Assembly (NCBI RefSeq): GCF_021742065.1
Contig: NZ_JAKKIE010000017.1
Location: 1-64,000, forward strand
Length of the DNA: 64,000 bases
Source of the DNA: Rhizorhapis sp. SPR117
Lineage (GTDB): Bacteria > Pseudomonadota > Alphaproteobacteria > Sphingomonadales > Sphingomonadaceae
Direction of reading: 5' to 3'
Shown here: piece after piece, positions 7,267 to 17,567 of the stretch
How positions within the stretch are numbered: position 1 is the stretch's first letter
Layout of the letters: every line of letters starts with the position of its first letter
Program-made: the position numbers and the translations under genes
Notes under the pieces: model-generated
The model's database searches: none
Told to the model about the DNA's origin: nothing
Seen by the model: only the letters and a program-made list of their open reading frames with translations

Positions 7267-8709
7267 TCACGCTGCCGTGCCACCTACGACCAGGCCTTCC
7301 AACAGTAAAGTCGGCTGGCCAACGCCTGCGGGGACAGATTGTCCGCCCTTGCCACATACGCCGATGCCTTCATCGAGTGCCATGTCATTGCCGATGCCGA
7401 TGACTTTGGTCAGTGCTGTGGGGCCATCGCCGATCAGGGTTGCACCCTTGATGGGATCGCCAAGCCTGCCGTTTTCTATCCGGTAAGCCTCTGTACAGGA
7501 AAAGACGAATTTCCCGGACACGATGTCGACCTGTCCTCCGCCGAAGCTTTTGGCGAAAATGCCTTTTTTGACGCGGGATAGAAGTTCGGCAGGGTCATCG
7601 TTGCCGCCGCGCATGAATGTGTTGGTCATGCGCGGCATGGGCGCATGGGCAAAGCTTTCACGGCGACCGTTGCCGGTGGGCGCGACGCCCATCAGCCGTG
7701 CATTGAGACGGTCCTGCATATAGTTTTTGAGAATGCCGTCCTCGATCAGGATGTTTTCCTGCGTGGGCGTGCCTTCGTCATCGATGGACAGCGAGCCGCG
7801 TCGGTTCATGATGCTGCCATCATCGACCACGGTAACACCTGGCGCGGCGACGCGTTGGCCGATGCGTCCGGAAAACGCAGACGTGCCCTTGCGATTGAAG
7901 TCACCTTCCAGCCCATGGCCGATGGCTTCATGCAATAACACGCCGGGCCAGCCAGGGCCCAGAAGGACGGTCATTTCACCCGCAGGCGCGGCGACAGAGC
8001 GCAGGTTGACACTTGCCTGAGCGATCGCCTCGTCAATGGCGCGGTTCCAGTTTTCCGGTTTGAACAAATCATCATAAAGATAGCGTCCGCCCATGCCGAA
8101 TACGCCGCTTTCACGCCGCCCGTTTTCTTCAAGAATGACGGAGACGTTCAAGCGCACCAGCGGGCGAATATCGTTGGCGGTAAAGCCATCTGCGCGGATG
8201 ATGTCGATGACGCTCCAGCTTCCGGCCAGGCTGACCGAAACTTGCGCTACACGAGGATCGCGTTCGCGGGCGATGGTGTTGATCTGTTCACACAATGCCA
8301 CCTTTTTGGCGAATGGCACCAGCTCAAGCGGATTGGCGTCGGTATAAAGATGTCGGTTGGTGCGTTTTGGCGGAGGCGCTGGCGGGGTTTTTGCGGGGTC
8401 GAGCAGGGTCAGCGTTTCCGCGGCCCGGCGGATGGCTGCCTCGCTGATGTCATTGGCGTGTGAAAAGCCGGTCATTTCGCCGGATATGCCCCGAAGGCCA
8501 AAGCCTGCATCTGTGCTGTAGTCAGCGGTTTTCAATCGCCCATCATCGAAGCCAAAGCTCTCATTCGCGCGATATTGCAGATATAGTTCACCGTCATCGC
8601 AATTTTTGAGCGCTTCATGTGTCAGGCGCTGGGCGCCCTCGGGGTCGAGGGCGCCTTCGCGGTACAGGAACTTGCGGACGTCGTGAATTTCGGATGATGT
8701 ATCGGTCAT
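7267..8709 (-). CDS. tldD: Metalloprotease TldD
   Basis: A 480-residue TldD of normal length. It carries the zinc-binding HEAIGH motif at residues 260-265 and a glycine-rich C-terminal domain ending GGQSVPAGVGQPTLLLEGLV. TldD normally pairs with TldE/PmbA to degrade unfolded or modified peptides in the cytoplasm; no tldE is present in this window. It precedes the PNPOx-like gene on the same strand and follows a small zinc-finger gene 18 bases upstream. Confidence 0.95.
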   Translation of the reverse strand: MTDTSSEIHDVRKFLYREGALDPEGAQRLTHEALKNCDDGELYLQYRANESFGFDDGRLKTADYSTDAGFGLRGISGEMTGFSHANDISEAAIRRAAETLTLLDPAKTPPAPPPKRTNRHLYTDANPLELVPFAKKVALCEQINTIARERDPRVAQVSVSLAGSWSVIDIIRADGFTANDIRPLVRLNVSVILEENGRRESGVFGMGGRYLYDDLFKPENWNRAIDEAIAQASVNLRSVAAPAGEMTVLLGPGWPGVLLHEAIGHGLEGDFNRKGTSAFSGRIGQRVAAPGVTVVDDGSIMNRRGSLSIDDEGTPTQENILIEDGILKNYMQDRLNARLMGVAPTGNGRRESFAHAPMPRMTNTFMRGGNDDPAELLSRVKKGIFAKSFGGGQVDIVSGKFVFSCTEAYRIENGRLGDPIKGATLIGDGPTALTKVIGIGNDMALDEGIGVCGKGGQSVPAGVGQPTLLLEGLVVGGTAA

Positions 8710-8727
8710 GATGCCGATATAGGCAAG

Positions 8728-8958
8728 TCAGGCCGCTTGTGCACCCTCATCTTCGTCCTGCTGCGGCAAATTGTCGGCAGGCCCCCCGATCAGGACGAAG
8801 CGACGGTCGCAATAGCCGCATTCCACATAGCCTTTTTCGTCAATTTCCAGAAAGACGCGCGGATGGCCCAGTGCGGCGGCTGCGCCTGAAATGTCAGACG
8901 CGCCATCGCAGGATACGCGCGTTTTGGATGTACGGACGATTTCGGGCGGCTGGATCAT
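8728..8958 (-). CDS. Small CHCC-type zinc-finger protein
   Basis: A 76-residue protein with the pattern C..H..CxxC (CDGAS near residue 17, GHPRVFLEI, then CGYCDRRFVL). This matches the CHCC zinc-finger family, which includes the mitochondrial complex I subunit NDUFS6 and its bacterial relatives. The frame stays open to 9306, but the longer version would overlap the divergent ABC gene; ATG 8958 gives the family length. It may assist assembly of a respiratory or iron-sulfur enzyme; this is a family-based inference. Confidence 0.78.
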   Translation of the reverse strand: MIQPPEIVRTSKTRVSCDGASDISGAAAALGHPRVFLEIDEKGYVECGYCDRRFVLIGGPADNLPQQDEDEGAQAA

Positions 8959-9075
8959 GGAAGCGGGCCTTATCACCGCTTTTTCCGCGGTGCAATAAAA
9001 GGAGTGATAGATCTCTGGTCCTGCTAAACCATAGTTTGCTTTGCCTCTAAAGGCAGGAGCGCTATTAGCCGCCGC

Positions 9076-10011
9076 ATGACTCAAGAGAACGCTACTCAGA
9101 ACGCCATCGAAATCGAGGGTTTGTCCAAGGTCTATGCCGGCGGTAAACAGGCCCTCGATAATATCATGCTGAATGTGCCCCGTGGGCAGATTATGGGCCT
9201 GCTGGGTCCCAATGGGGCGGGCAAATCGACGCTGATCAATATTCTTTCCGGCATGGTCAATAAAACAGGCGGCACGGCCCGGATATGGGGTTTCGACATC
9301 ACGCAAAACCCGCGCAATGCGAAAAACAGCATTGGCGTGGTGCCGCAGGAAATCGTCTTCGATCCATTTTTCACACCGTTTGAAACGCTGGAGAATCAGG
9401 CGGGCTTTTATGGCGTGCCCAAATCACGGCGCCGGACGATGGAATTATTGCGCGCAGTTCATCTGGAGGACAAGGCCAACGCCTATGCCCGCACGCTGTC
9501 GGGTGGGATGAAACGTCGGCTGCTGGTTGCAAAGGCCATGGTTCATTCGCCGCCAATTCTGGTTCTGGACGAACCGACCGCCGGTGTGGATATCGAATTG
9601 CGGCAACAGCTATGGGCCTATGTCCGCCAATTGAACGAGCAGGGCGTTACCATTGTTCTGACTACGCATTATCTGGAAGAGGCGGAGGAACTGTGCGATC
9701 GCATTGCCATCATCAACCATGGTCGTCTGATCGCTAACAAACCCACGCGCGAACTGGTCAACATGGCGCAGGAAAAGGTGGTCGAGGTGACAGTTGACCG
9801 CGATCTGGAGGAAGTGCCGGTCGCGTCCTGCTTTGAAAAGATTGAACTGACTGCGGCGCGTGTCCTGACGATCACCTATCTCAAGGCTGAGGCGAATGCA
9901 GGCGATGTGCTGGCGGCTGTGCAGAAGGAAGGATTGGGCATTGTCGATGTTTCGACGCGGGAACCTGATCTGGAGGATGTATTCCTTCATTTGACGCGAC
10001 AAGCCGCATAG
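9076..10011 (+). CDS. ABC transporter ATP-binding protein
   Basis: A 311-residue ABC ATPase. Walker A is GPNGAGKST (residues 44-52), the signature is LSGGMKRRL, Walker B is ILVLDEPTAGVD and the switch His is in LTTHYLEEAEEL. After residue 220 there is a C-terminal extension like that of drug- and polysaccharide-export ATPases (YadG/CcmA-like). No permease gene lies beside it: the next gene on the strand is nadB, 99 bases on. The membrane partner must be encoded elsewhere, and the substrate is unknown. Confidence 0.88.
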   Translation: MTQENATQNAIEIEGLSKVYAGGKQALDNIMLNVPRGQIMGLLGPNGAGKSTLINILSGMVNKTGGTARIWGFDITQNPRNAKNSIGVVPQEIVFDPFFTPFETLENQAGFYGVPKSRRRTMELLRAVHLEDKANAYARTLSGGMKRRLLVAKAMVHSPPILVLDEPTAGVDIELRQQLWAYVRQLNEQGVTIVLTTHYLEEAEELCDRIAIINHGRLIANKPTRELVNMAQEKVVEVTVDRDLEEVPVASCFEKIELTAARVLTITYLKAEANAGDVLAAVQKEGLGIVDVSTREPDLEDVFLHLTRQAA

Positions 10012-10110
10012 TCTTTACATCGGTCGTGCCGATCGGGCGGAGACCCGGCGGTGTGGCGTTTTTTGCACGTCCCTCGATTTCGCCTGGGACTATTGGATAA
10101 GATAGAGAGC

Positions 10111-11715
10111 ATGCCCACCGAGATTTACGATGTTGTCATCATCGGTTCTGGCGCCGCAGGGCTTACGGCCGCGATAAACCTGGCTCAGGATAAAAGCGTG
10201 CTGGTCCTTGCCAAGGGCGCGATCAATGGTGGTTCGACCAGTTGGGCGCAGGGTGGCATTGCGGCTGTTCTGGATGCCGGCGATACGTTTGAAAGCCATG
10301 TCCACGATACGATGATCGCAGGCGCAGGCCTCAACAATCGAGAGACAGTGGAATTCGTCGTATCCAATGCACCCGGCGCAATCGATCGACTGGCAACGCT
10401 GGGCGTCCCATTCAACGCAGGCGCGGATTTTGGTGAGCGTTGGCATCTGACGCAGGAAGGCGGCCATAGCCATCGGCGCATTGTGCATGTGGATGACGCG
10501 ACCGGCGCAGCGGTGCAGGCGGCGTTGACTCGCGCGGCAGAGGCCAACCCCAACATAACGCTGATGCCCGACATGGTTGCCATTGACCTTATCACCAGCC
10601 GTAATGCCGAGAAATATTCGGGCGATGGCCATGTCTGGGGCGTCTATGCCTTCAACAAGGCAACCGGTCATGTCGATGCCTTTGCCGGGCGGGCCACCAT
10701 ATTGGCGACCGGCGGGGCAGGGCGGACCTATCTGTTTTCCACTGCGCCGCGGGGAGCGACCGGGGATGGCATCGCCATGGCCTGGCGTGCGGGATGCCGT
10801 GTTTCCAATATGGAAATGAACCAGTTTCATCCAACCTGTCTTTATAATCTGGAGGTCAAAAACTTCCTGATAACTGAAGCGATGCGGGGTGAGGGCGGCC
10901 TATTGAAGCTGCCCCCCGGCGTTCCGGGCGGCGGCAAACGCTTCATGGACCGGCATGACAAGCGCGGCGAACTTGCGCCCCGTGATGTGGTGGCGCGGGC
11001 AATCGACCACGAAATCAAGCGGCTGGGCCTCGACTATGTCCACCTCGACATCAGCCACAAGCCGCCCGAGTTCATCAAGGAACATTTCCCTACTATTTAT
11101 GCGCGGTTGCTGGACCTCGATATCGACATAACGAAGGAACCGATTCCGGTCGTTCCCGCCCAGCATTATACCTGCGGCGGTGTGATCATCGACCTTAATG
11201 GCTGCACGGACCTGCCGGGCCTTTATGCGGCGGGCGAAGTGAGTGAGAGCGGCCTGCACGGCGCCAATCGCCTGGCGTCCAATTCTTTGCTGGAATGCTT
11301 CGTCTTTGGTGAAGCTGCGGCACGGCATATTGACGCAAACTGGGACAGCCTGCCACCGCCGCCGCCTATCCGGCCATGGGATGAAAGCCGGGTCACCGAC
11401 AGCGACGAGGAAGTCATCGTCAAGCACAATTGGGCAGAAATCCGGCGTTTCATGTGGGACTATGTTGGCATTGTGCGCACCACCAAGCGGTTGGAACGTG
11501 CCCATCATCGCGTGAATCTGCTCGCGCAGGAGGTTGATGAATATTACGGCAATTTCCGTGTTACGCCGGATCTCATCGAATTACGCAACTTGTTGGAAGT
11601 CGCGCGCCTGATCGTGCGGTCAGCGCTTTACCGCAAGGAAAGTCGGGGCCTGCATTATGTGCTCGATTATCCCGACATGCTGCCGCTCGCGCGCGATACC
11701 GTTCTGATACCCTAA
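10111..11715 (+). CDS. nadB: L-aspartate oxidase NadB
   Basis: A 534-residue flavoprotein that oxidises L-aspartate to iminoaspartate in NAD synthesis. It has the FAD-binding [14 protein letters not shown] near the N-terminus, the substrate-loop [11 protein letters not shown] region, and the succinate-dehydrogenase/fumarate-reductase-like [12 protein letters not shown] and [15 protein letters not shown] motifs. The frame is open from 10051, but ATG 10111 gives the normal N-terminus. NadA and NadC are not in the window. Its stop overlaps the convergent ruvX stop by four bases. Confidence 0.94.
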   Translation: MPTEIYDVVIIGSGAAGLTAAINLAQDKSVLVLAKGAINGGSTSWAQGGIAAVLDAGDTFESHVHDTMIAGAGLNNRETVEFVVSNAPGAIDRLATLGVPFNAGADFGERWHLTQEGGHSHRRIVHVDDATGAAVQAALTRAAEANPNITLMPDMVAIDLITSRNAEKYSGDGHVWGVYAFNKATGHVDAFAGRATILATGGAGRTYLFSTAPRGATGDGIAMAWRAGCRVSNMEMNQFHPTCLYNLEVKNFLITEAMRGEGGLLKLPPGVPGGGKRFMDRHDKRGELAPRDVVARAIDHEIKRLGLDYVHLDISHKPPEFIKEHFPTIYARLLDLDIDITKEPIPVVPAQHYTCGGVIIDLNGCTDLPGLYAAGEVSESGLHGANRLASNSLLECFVFGEAAARHIDANWDSLPPPPPIRPWDESRVTDSDEEVIVKHNWAEIRRFMWDYVGIVRTTKRLERAHHRVNLLAQEVDEYYGNFRVTPDLIELRNLLEVARLIVRSALYRKESRGLHYVLDYPDMLPLARDTVLIP

Positions 11716-12143
11716 TAGATTGAGAATTCTCCGCAAAGCGCGTCGATCGCGCCTTGCAGAATGTAGCTGGCGGCCAGTTTGTCGACCAGCTCGCTACGTC
11801 GCGCGCGGCTGGCGTCGGCATCGATCAGCGTGCGGGTGACAGCTTGCGTTGACCAGCGTTCGTCCCATAGCAATATGGGCAGGCCAAGGTCGGCGATATT
11901 GCGGGCGAAAGCGCGGCTCGACTGGCTTCGTGGCGATTCACTGCCATCCAGATTGAAGGGCAGGCCGATGACAATGCCCTTTACCAGTTGTTCGGTGATG
12001 AATCTGGCCAGTATCGCCTTGTCCTTGGTGAATTTCGTCCGCGCTATGGTGTGTGCGGGGCTGGCAATGGACCAGCCCGCATCGCACAGCGCAAGGCCAA
12101 TGGTTTTCGTGCCGACATCCAGCCCGATCATCCGCCCGCCCAT
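11712..12143 (-). CDS. ruvX: RuvX/YqgF-family Holliday-junction resolvase-like nuclease
   Basis: A 143-residue protein with the RNase H-like fold: [15 protein letters not shown] carries the first catalytic Asp, [10 protein letters not shown] follows, then DERWST with the second acidic residue and a C-terminal [10 protein letters not shown]. Members act in 16S rRNA 5'-end maturation and possibly in recombination. Convergent with nadB, the two stops overlap by four bases. The DUF3089 gene lies 38 bases upstream on the same strand. Confidence 0.93.
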   Translation of the reverse strand: MGGRMIGLDVGTKTIGLALCDAGWSIASPAHTIARTKFTKDKAILARFITEQLVKGIVIGLPFNLDGSESPRSQSSRAFARNIADLGLPILLWDERWSTQAVTRTLIDADASRARRSELVDKLAASYILQGAIDALCGEFSIY

Positions 12144-12181
12144 GGGCAGCGCGGCGCGGAACTGATTGCGGTCAGCCGTAA

Positions 12182-13288
12182 TCAGTGCATCAGAAATATC
12201 TTCAGCCTTTCGTTCGCGTCCGCCCGGACATTGGCCCAGAACAAGCCATAATCATAGACATGGTAATTATTACCGGGAAGCACGAAGGGGCCCAGTTCAG
12301 GCGGCTGGCCGATCAACAGAAATCCCTGTCTATCACAGCGTGCCGAAACGGCGCCTAGTATCAGCGCCATCTGATTCATCGCATCGGCAAGGCCGAGCGT
12401 CCCCAGGTTTTTACGCGCGGCGGCGGCGCTATCGGGCGCGCCGGTCAGCGGATTGGTGCATAGCATCCGTGTGCCCTTGCGCGGGTGTCCGGTCAGGCCT
12501 GTGCCGCTATCATAAACATTCCGAACCATCGACGTGTCGGCAGGTTCAGCGAAGCTTTGCCAGCCAAGGATGCAATTGGCCTGATCCTTTCCGGTGCAGG
12601 CGGGCAAGCCGAGCGCGGGCAAATCGGTTTGTATCGATACCGGCCAGCCGACGATGTAGGCGGCAACGATTCGCCGGGCCAGAGGTGTTCCGGCCACCTC
12701 GTCCCGCAGTAACCGCATGAGATGTAGCGATCCCTGGCTATGTGCGGCCAGGATAATGGGGCCGACCGGGTTTTGCGACAGAAAATAGGCGAAGGCCGAC
12801 GCCACATCGCGATAGGCCGCGTCTATTGCCTTTTGCGCAGCGCTTTTAGGGGTCAGAAAAGCACCGAAAGTCGCCTGTCGGTAACGTGGCGCCCAGACCG
12901 CGCCCGCACCGTTAAAGGCACTCGCTTGCCCCTTGATGAACAATTTGGCGTAATAGGCCGACTCCTCATCATTCAGCGGGGCGTTCCAGTGAGTCCGTTC
13001 CCGGTAAGAAGTCGGATGAATGAAGAATATGGCGGCTTGACCGTCGTGATTGGCGGCTATGCCCTTTGGCGTCCACAGAGCTGGGTTATCGCGGCTGATG
13101 TCAGGTCGCGCATACCACATTGATTTTTTTACATAAGCACCCGTGCCCAGTGGCTTTGGCTCTGTATAGGCCACGGACGGGACCATCGCCGCTGTAATGA
13201 GCTGCTGTCCCCAGATCCGGTATATAAAGGCGGTGGTAACGGCGAGCATAATCAGTGTCGCAATTATATAGAGGAATTTTCGGGCCAA
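12182..13288 (-). CDS. DUF3089 alpha/beta-hydrolase, membrane-anchored
   Basis: A 368-residue protein with one N-terminal membrane segment (about residues 5-25), so the catalytic part is probably periplasmic. The nucleophile motif is AAHSQGS near residue 185, and IFFIHPTSY is typical of the DUF3089 family. The start is a TTG at 13288 preceded by GGAGAG; no ATG is available nearby. The substrate is unknown. It is divergent from gatC across 146 bases. Confidence 0.85.
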   Translation of the reverse strand: MARKFLYIIATLIMLAVTTAFIYRIWGQQLITAAMVPSVAYTEPKPLGTGAYVKKSMWYARPDISRDNPALWTPKGIAANHDGQAAIFFIHPTSYRERTHWNAPLNDEESAYYAKLFIKGQASAFNGAGAVWAPRYRQATFGAFLTPKSAAQKAIDAAYRDVASAFAYFLSQNPVGPIILAAHSQGSLHLMRLLRDEVAGTPLARRIVAAYIVGWPVSIQTDLPALGLPACTGKDQANCILGWQSFAEPADTSMVRNVYDSGTGLTGHPRKGTRMLCTNPLTGAPDSAAAARKNLGTLGLADAMNQMALILGAVSARCDRQGFLLIGQPPELGPFVLPGNNYHVYDYGLFWANVRADANERLKIFLMH

Positions 13289-13434
13289 AGCGGCTCTCCA
13301 ATGGTGCAGTGCAACATAATTCGCCTGGGAGCAATTTCGTTTCTGTGCATGTTGAGTGCGTTCAATGCAACAGCGCGGAAGACTTTGGGCTGAAGCCGCT
13401 TGAAGCGGCGCTTATGCGGTGCTAGCGGCGAGCC

Positions 13435-13722
13435 ATGTCAGTCGATCATGCAACCGTCAAGAAAATCGCCAGTCTGGCCCGCATCGCAATCAATGATGCC
13501 GAAGCCGATGCATTGGTGCCCGAACTCAACAACATCCTTGGCTGGGTGGAACAATTGGGGGAGGTGGACGTCACCGGCATAGAGCCGATGACGGCTGTTA
13601 TTCCCAATCAGACACGCCTGCGCGATGATGTGGTGACGGACGGTAATGTCCGGGAAAAAGTGCTGGCTAATGCCCCACAGGCCGAACATGGCTTTTTTGC
13701 GGTGCCGAAGGTGATCGAATGA
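13435..13722 (+). CDS. gatC: Asp/Glu-tRNA amidotransferase subunit C
   Basis: A 95-residue GatC, the small scaffold of the GatCAB complex that converts mischarged Glu-tRNA(Gln) and Asp-tRNA(Asn) to Gln- and Asn-tRNA. It shows [17 protein letters not shown] and the conserved DDVVTDG segment. It is the first gene of the operon, and its stop overlaps the gatA start (ATGATG), indicating translational coupling. Confidence 0.95.
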   Translation: MSVDHATVKKIASLARIAINDAEADALVPELNNILGWVEQLGEVDVTGIEPMTAVIPNQTRLRDDVVTDGNVREKVLANAPQAEHGFFAVPKVIE

Positions 13723-15206
13723 TGACCGGGAATCTGACCGATCTTACCGTCGCGGGAATCCGTGATGGTTTCCGCAAGGGCGAATTCACCGCGCGCGAAG
13801 TGGCGCAGGCGTTCAACGCCAATGTAGCCGCTGCCAAGGCTTTGAACGCATTCATCATCGAAACGCCTGATCACGCGCTTGCGGCTGCCGATGCCGCCGA
13901 CAAGGCGCGCAGCGACGACAAGCTGCTGCCGCTTTCGGGGGTGCCCATCGGCATGAAGGACCTGTTCTGTACGCAGGGCGTGCAGACCACGGCGGCCAGC
14001 CATATATTGGAAGGGTTTACGCCGACCTATGAATCCACTGTTTCCCGCCATTTGTTTGAGGCAGGAGCGGGGATGCTGGGCAAGATGAACCTGGACCAGT
14101 TCGCTATGGGGTCATCCAACGAAACCAGCTATTTCGGCAATGTGATTTCGCCCTGGCGGCGTAGCGACGGCGGCAATGCCGATCTGGCGCCCGGTGGTTC
14201 TTCGGGTGGCAGTTCGGCAGCGATTGCGGCGCGGTTGTGTCCCGCGGCAACGGGCACCGACACCGGCGGATCGATTCGCCAGCCTGCGGCCTTTACGGGC
14301 ATTTCCGGGATCAAGCCGACCTATGGCCGTTGCTCGCGCTGGGGCATCGTGGCGTTTGCCAGTTCGCTGGATCAGGCCGGACCAATGGCGCGCGACGTGC
14401 GCGATTGCGCGATCATGTTGGAAAATATGGCGGGTTTCGACCCGCGCGACGCGACCTCGCTCGACCTGCCGGTGCCGAAATGGGAAGAGGGACTTTCCAG
14501 CAATCTGAAGGGCAAGCGGATCGGCATCCCTACCGAATATCGTGTTGAAGGCATGCCAGCCGAAATCGAAGCGCTCTGGCAACAGGGCGTTGCATGGATG
14601 AAGGATGCGGGCGCGGAAATCGTTGATGTTTCCCTGCCGCATACCCGTTACGCGCTGCCCACTTATTATATCATCGCGCCTGCGGAGGCATCGTCCAACC
14701 TCGCACGCTATGACGGCGTGCGTTATGGATTGCGTGACCTGCCTGAAGGGGCGGGGTTGCAAGACATGTACGCCGCCACCCGTGCCGCAGGATTCGGGCC
14801 AGAGGTCAAACGCCGCATCATGATCGGCACCTATGTGCTTTCCGCCGGTTTCTACGACGCCTATTATACGCAGGCGCAGAAGGTCCGGACGCTGATCGCC
14901 CGGGATTTCGAACAGGCATGGGAAAAGTGTGACCTGCTGCTCACCCCGACCGCGCCGAGTGCCGCGTTTGCGCTGGGCGAAAAGCAGGCCGATCCGCTGG
15001 CGATGTATTTGAACGACGTGTTCACTGTGCCTGCCTCGCTGGCTGGCCTGCCTGCCATGTCGGTTCCGGGCGGCCTTGATTCTCAGGGCCTGCCGCTGGG
15101 TCTGCAGATCATCGGCAAGCCGTTGGACGAACAGGGCGTGCTGAATGCGGGTCTGGCGATAGAGGAACGTGCGGGTTTCACGGCGCGACCCGACCAGTGG
15201 TGGTAA
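13719..15206 (+). CDS. gatA: Asp/Glu-tRNA amidotransferase subunit A
   Basis: A 495-residue amidase-signature enzyme that supplies ammonia from glutamine. The catalytic triad residues lie in [10 protein letters not shown] (Lys), the GGSSGG loop (cis-Ser) and [11 protein letters not shown] (nucleophile Ser). The length is normal. It is coupled to gatC by an ATGA overlap. Unusually, gatB does not follow directly: an AT-rich small membrane-protein gene begins inside the last ten bases of gatA. Confidence 0.96.
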   Translation: MMTGNLTDLTVAGIRDGFRKGEFTAREVAQAFNANVAAAKALNAFIIETPDHALAAADAADKARSDDKLLPLSGVPIGMKDLFCTQGVQTTAASHILEGFTPTYESTVSRHLFEAGAGMLGKMNLDQFAMGSSNETSYFGNVISPWRRSDGGNADLAPGGSSGGSSAAIAARLCPAATGTDTGGSIRQPAAFTGISGIKPTYGRCSRWGIVAFASSLDQAGPMARDVRDCAIMLENMAGFDPRDATSLDLPVPKWEEGLSSNLKGKRIGIPTEYRVEGMPAEIEALWQQGVAWMKDAGAEIVDVSLPHTRYALPTYYIIAPAEASSNLARYDGVRYGLRDLPEGAGLQDMYAATRAAGFGPEVKRRIMIGTYVLSAGFYDAYYTQAQKVRTLIARDFEQAWEKCDLLLTPTAPSAAFALGEKQADPLAMYLNDVFTVPASLAGLPAMSVPGGLDSQGLPLGLQIIGKPLDEQGVLNAGLAIEERAGFTARPDQWW

Positions 15207-15586
15207 AATTGGATGAGGATTTGAAGGATTTTTTGTCGAAGGTGAATTCTGACCTTCGGTCGAGCTTTGCTTTAATTTCATTAACTATGATTAGTGGGTT
15301 TATCGGTGTGAGAGCTGCAAAACTCGATGATGAATGGTATACTGCTCCAATCGTATTTGTCTGCATACTTGTACTGTCGTTTTTATATCATTCTATAAGC
15401 TACTCAAAATTTGATAAATTATGGTCTTTGATAAATTTGGTACTCTTATCGATTTGCGCGATTTTTTTCGTGGGTACACTGGTGAAAAATTTTTGGTTGG
15501 CAGGAGGATTGATTGGAGGCTGGGTTTTTTGTTCGGTTTTCTTCCAGTTTCCTACCAAGATATTTGAGACTATGACCAATGACTGA
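15197..15586 (+). CDS. AT-rich four-helix membrane protein of unknown function inside gatCAB
   Basis: A 129-residue protein I do not recognise. It has four hydrophobic segments at about residues 22-42, 48-66, 77-97 and 100-120, a hydrophilic N-terminus ([20 protein letters not shown]) and a short loop with SYSKFDKLW. Its codons are clearly AT-rich against very GC-rich neighbours, a sign of recent transfer. The start is taken as GTG 15197, overlapping the gatA end; a TTG at 15209 is an alternative. Its stop overlaps the gatB start by eight bases, so it is translated within the gat operon. No function is proposed. Confidence 0.8.
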   Translation: MVVKLDEDLKDFLSKVNSDLRSSFALISLTMISGFIGVRAAKLDDEWYTAPIVFVCILVLSFLYHSISYSKFDKLWSLINLVLLSICAIFFVGTLVKNFWLAGGLIGGWVFCSVFFQFPTKIFETMTND

Positions 15587-17081
15587 GTCCACATACAGAA
15601 TCCAGGGCGCAACCGGCGATTGGGAGGTCGTGATCGGCCTTGAGGTCCATGCGCAGATCACCTCGCACGCCAAGCTGTTTTCCGGCGCGGCGACGGAATT
15701 TGGCGCGGAACCCAATACGCAGGTCAGCCTGATCGATGCAGCGATGCCCGGCATGTTGCCCGTGCCGAACCGCGAATGCATTCGTCAGGCGGTGCGGACC
15801 GGCATGGCGATCAATGCGGTCATCAATAAATGGTCGCGGTTCGACCGGAAGAATTATTTCTATGCCGACTTGCCGCAGGGCTACCAGATTTCGCAGCTCT
15901 ATCACCCCATTGTAGGCGAGGGCGAGATTGAGGTGACGCTGGACGAGAAGGACCCGGACTCTGCTACCAAAACCATCGGCATAGAACGCATCCATGTGGA
16001 GCAGGATGCGGGCAAGTTGATGCATGACCAGCATCCGACACGCTCCTATGTCGATCTCAATCGCTGCGGCGTCGCGCTGATGGAAATCGTATCGCGGCCC
16101 GATATGCGCTCGCCAACGGAAGCCGGGGCCTATCTGCGCAAGCTGCGCACGATTCTACGCTATGTGGGATCATGCGACGGCAATATGGAGGAAGGCTCCA
16201 TGCGCGCGGACGTCAATGTGTCGGTGCGCAAGCCCGGTGGCGAATTGGGCACTCGGACCGAAACGAAGAATGTGAACAGTGTCCGCTTCGTCATGCAAGT
16301 CATTGAACATGAAGCCAATCGTCAGGTCGATGTGATCGAATCGGGTGGCAAGATCGTGCAGGAAACGCGTCTGTTCGACCCGGACAAGAATGAAACCCGG
16401 TCGATGCGGTCGAAAGAAGACGCGCATGATTACCGCTATTTCCCCGACCCGGACCTGTTGCCGCTGGAACTCGACGACGCCTTTCTGGAGGAATGCCAGC
16501 GCTCACTGCCTGAACTGCCCGATGCCAAGCGTCGGCGCTATGAAAGCGCATTGGGCCTGTCGTCCTACAATGCGGCCGTCCTGACCGCCGAAGCCGAGAC
16601 CGCCCGCTGGTTCGAGGCATTACTGGCCGAAGGCGCGCGTATCCAGAAAAAGAGTGAGGCTGAAGTCGCCAAAGCTTCGGCCAACTGGCTGCTTTCCGAA
16701 CTGTTCGGGGCGCTCAATCGGTTAGGCAAGACATTGGATGACAGCCCGGTCGGCCCCGAACATGGCGCGGAATTGCTGGCTCTGGTGGCTGACGGCACGC
16801 TTTCGGGGACACTCGCCAAGCAGGTTTTCGAGATCATGCTCGAAACCGGCGACAGCCCTGAAAAAATTGTCGAGGAAAAGGGGTTGAAGCAGACATCGGA
16901 CACTGGCGCGATTGACGAAGTCATTGCAGGTATCCTCACCGCCAATGCGGACAAGGTCGAACAATATCGCGGAGGCAAGGAGGCCCTGTTCGGCTTTTTC
17001 GTCGGTCAGACGATGAAGGCCATGGGCGGCAAGGCCAACCCGAAGGTCGTGAACGAGCTGTTGAAGAAGGCACTGGCCTGA
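15579..17081 (+). CDS. gatB: Asp/Glu-tRNA amidotransferase subunit B
   Basis: A 500-residue GatB of normal length with GLEVHAQI near the N-terminus, [16 protein letters not shown] kinase-like core (here [12 protein letters not shown]) and [11 protein letters not shown]. The helical YqeY-like tail binds tRNA and starts near residue 350. GatB phosphorylates the mischarged aminoacyl end before amidation. The ribosome site is weak, and the start lies inside the end of the small AT-rich gene, so translation may depend on that gene being read. Confidence 0.96.
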   Translation: MTESTYRIQGATGDWEVVIGLEVHAQITSHAKLFSGAATEFGAEPNTQVSLIDAAMPGMLPVPNRECIRQAVRTGMAINAVINKWSRFDRKNYFYADLPQGYQISQLYHPIVGEGEIEVTLDEKDPDSATKTIGIERIHVEQDAGKLMHDQHPTRSYVDLNRCGVALMEIVSRPDMRSPTEAGAYLRKLRTILRYVGSCDGNMEEGSMRADVNVSVRKPGGELGTRTETKNVNSVRFVMQVIEHEANRQVDVIESGGKIVQETRLFDPDKNETRSMRSKEDAHDYRYFPDPDLLPLELDDAFLEECQRSLPELPDAKRRRYESALGLSSYNAAVLTAEAETARWFEALLAEGARIQKKSEAEVAKASANWLLSELFGALNRLGKTLDDSPVGPEHGAELLALVADGTLSGTLAKQVFEIMLETGDSPEKIVEEKGLKQTSDTGAIDEVIAGILTANADKVEQYRGGKEALFGFFVGQTMKAMGGKANPKVVNELLKKALA

Positions 17082-17099
17082 AAATGCGAGTTCGCATTT
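17082..17099. terminator. Small hairpin between convergent gatB and the proline-rich gene
   Basis: AAATGCGA and TCGCATTT form an inverted repeat around a very short loop directly after the gatB stop. On the minus strand it is followed by TTTTC. It may serve as a weak terminator for either gene. Confidence 0.4.
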
Positions 17100-17116
17100 A
17101 GGGGCGGCGTATCGTT

Positions 17117-17293
17117 TCAACCCGGTGGTATTTCTTTCGGACCCCTGTCCGGTTGATCAAAATCAGGCTTTTCCGGTATGATTTCAGGTGGTTCGTACAT
17201 CGGGTCCTCGTTCGGCGGGCTGGCGGGCGGGCTTTCCGGTGGCGATTGGGGTTCGATCGTGTCGGGCGGCGGAACTTCGGGTTGGGTAGCCAT
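17117..17293 (-). CDS. 58-residue proline-rich acidic small protein
   Basis: The minus-strand frame gives 58 residues with about one third proline, starting MATQPEVPPPDTIEP and containing PPESPPASPPNEDP and YEPPEIIPEKP. The ribosome site AGGAG lies eight bases before the ATG, the best supporting evidence that it is translated. It has no hydrophobic segment and is probably disordered. I recall similar tiny proline-rich proteins annotated in sphingomonads, but I cannot assign a function. Confidence 0.65.
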   Translation of the reverse strand: MATQPEVPPPDTIEPQSPPESPPASPPNEDPMYEPPEIIPEKPDFDQPDRGPKEIPPG

Positions 17294-17410
17294 ATGTCAT
17301 CTCCTGTCGGAACACTTACGTGTGTCCTGCGTAGAGGTTCCACGGCTTATGCGACCATGTACTTGCCCTTCGTGGCCATCTGCTCTATGCCGCGCCGACC
17401 GGCGACCGAT

Positions 17411-17495
17411 GCGGGCGTGGCGAAACTGGTAGACGCGCCAGATTTAGGTTCTGGTATCGAAAGATGTGGGGGTTCAAGTCCCTTCGCCCGCACCA
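17411..17495 (+). tRNA. tRNA-Leu (anticodon TAG)
   Basis: An 85-base class II tRNA with encoded CCA. The acceptor GCGGGCG pairs with CGCCCGC, the anticodon stem-loop CCAGATTTAGGTTCTGG gives TAG, a variable arm is present and the T-loop is GTTCAAGTC. It lies 72 bases before tig. Confidence 0.95.
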
Positions 17496-17567
17496 GTAAA
17501 AATGCCAGGCACCCGCATTGGCATAGCCGACGAAATTCCAGCTTTAGAAGGCGTTAGAGTAGAAAAC

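Noticed and set aside
8959..9306. N-terminal extension of the CHCC zinc-finger frame
   Set aside because: It would run antisense through the ABC ATPase start; the internal ATG 8958 gives the family length.
14112..15281. 389-residue antisense frame over gatA
   Set aside because: A shadow of high-GC third-position bias opposite a well-conserved enzyme; no family resemblance.
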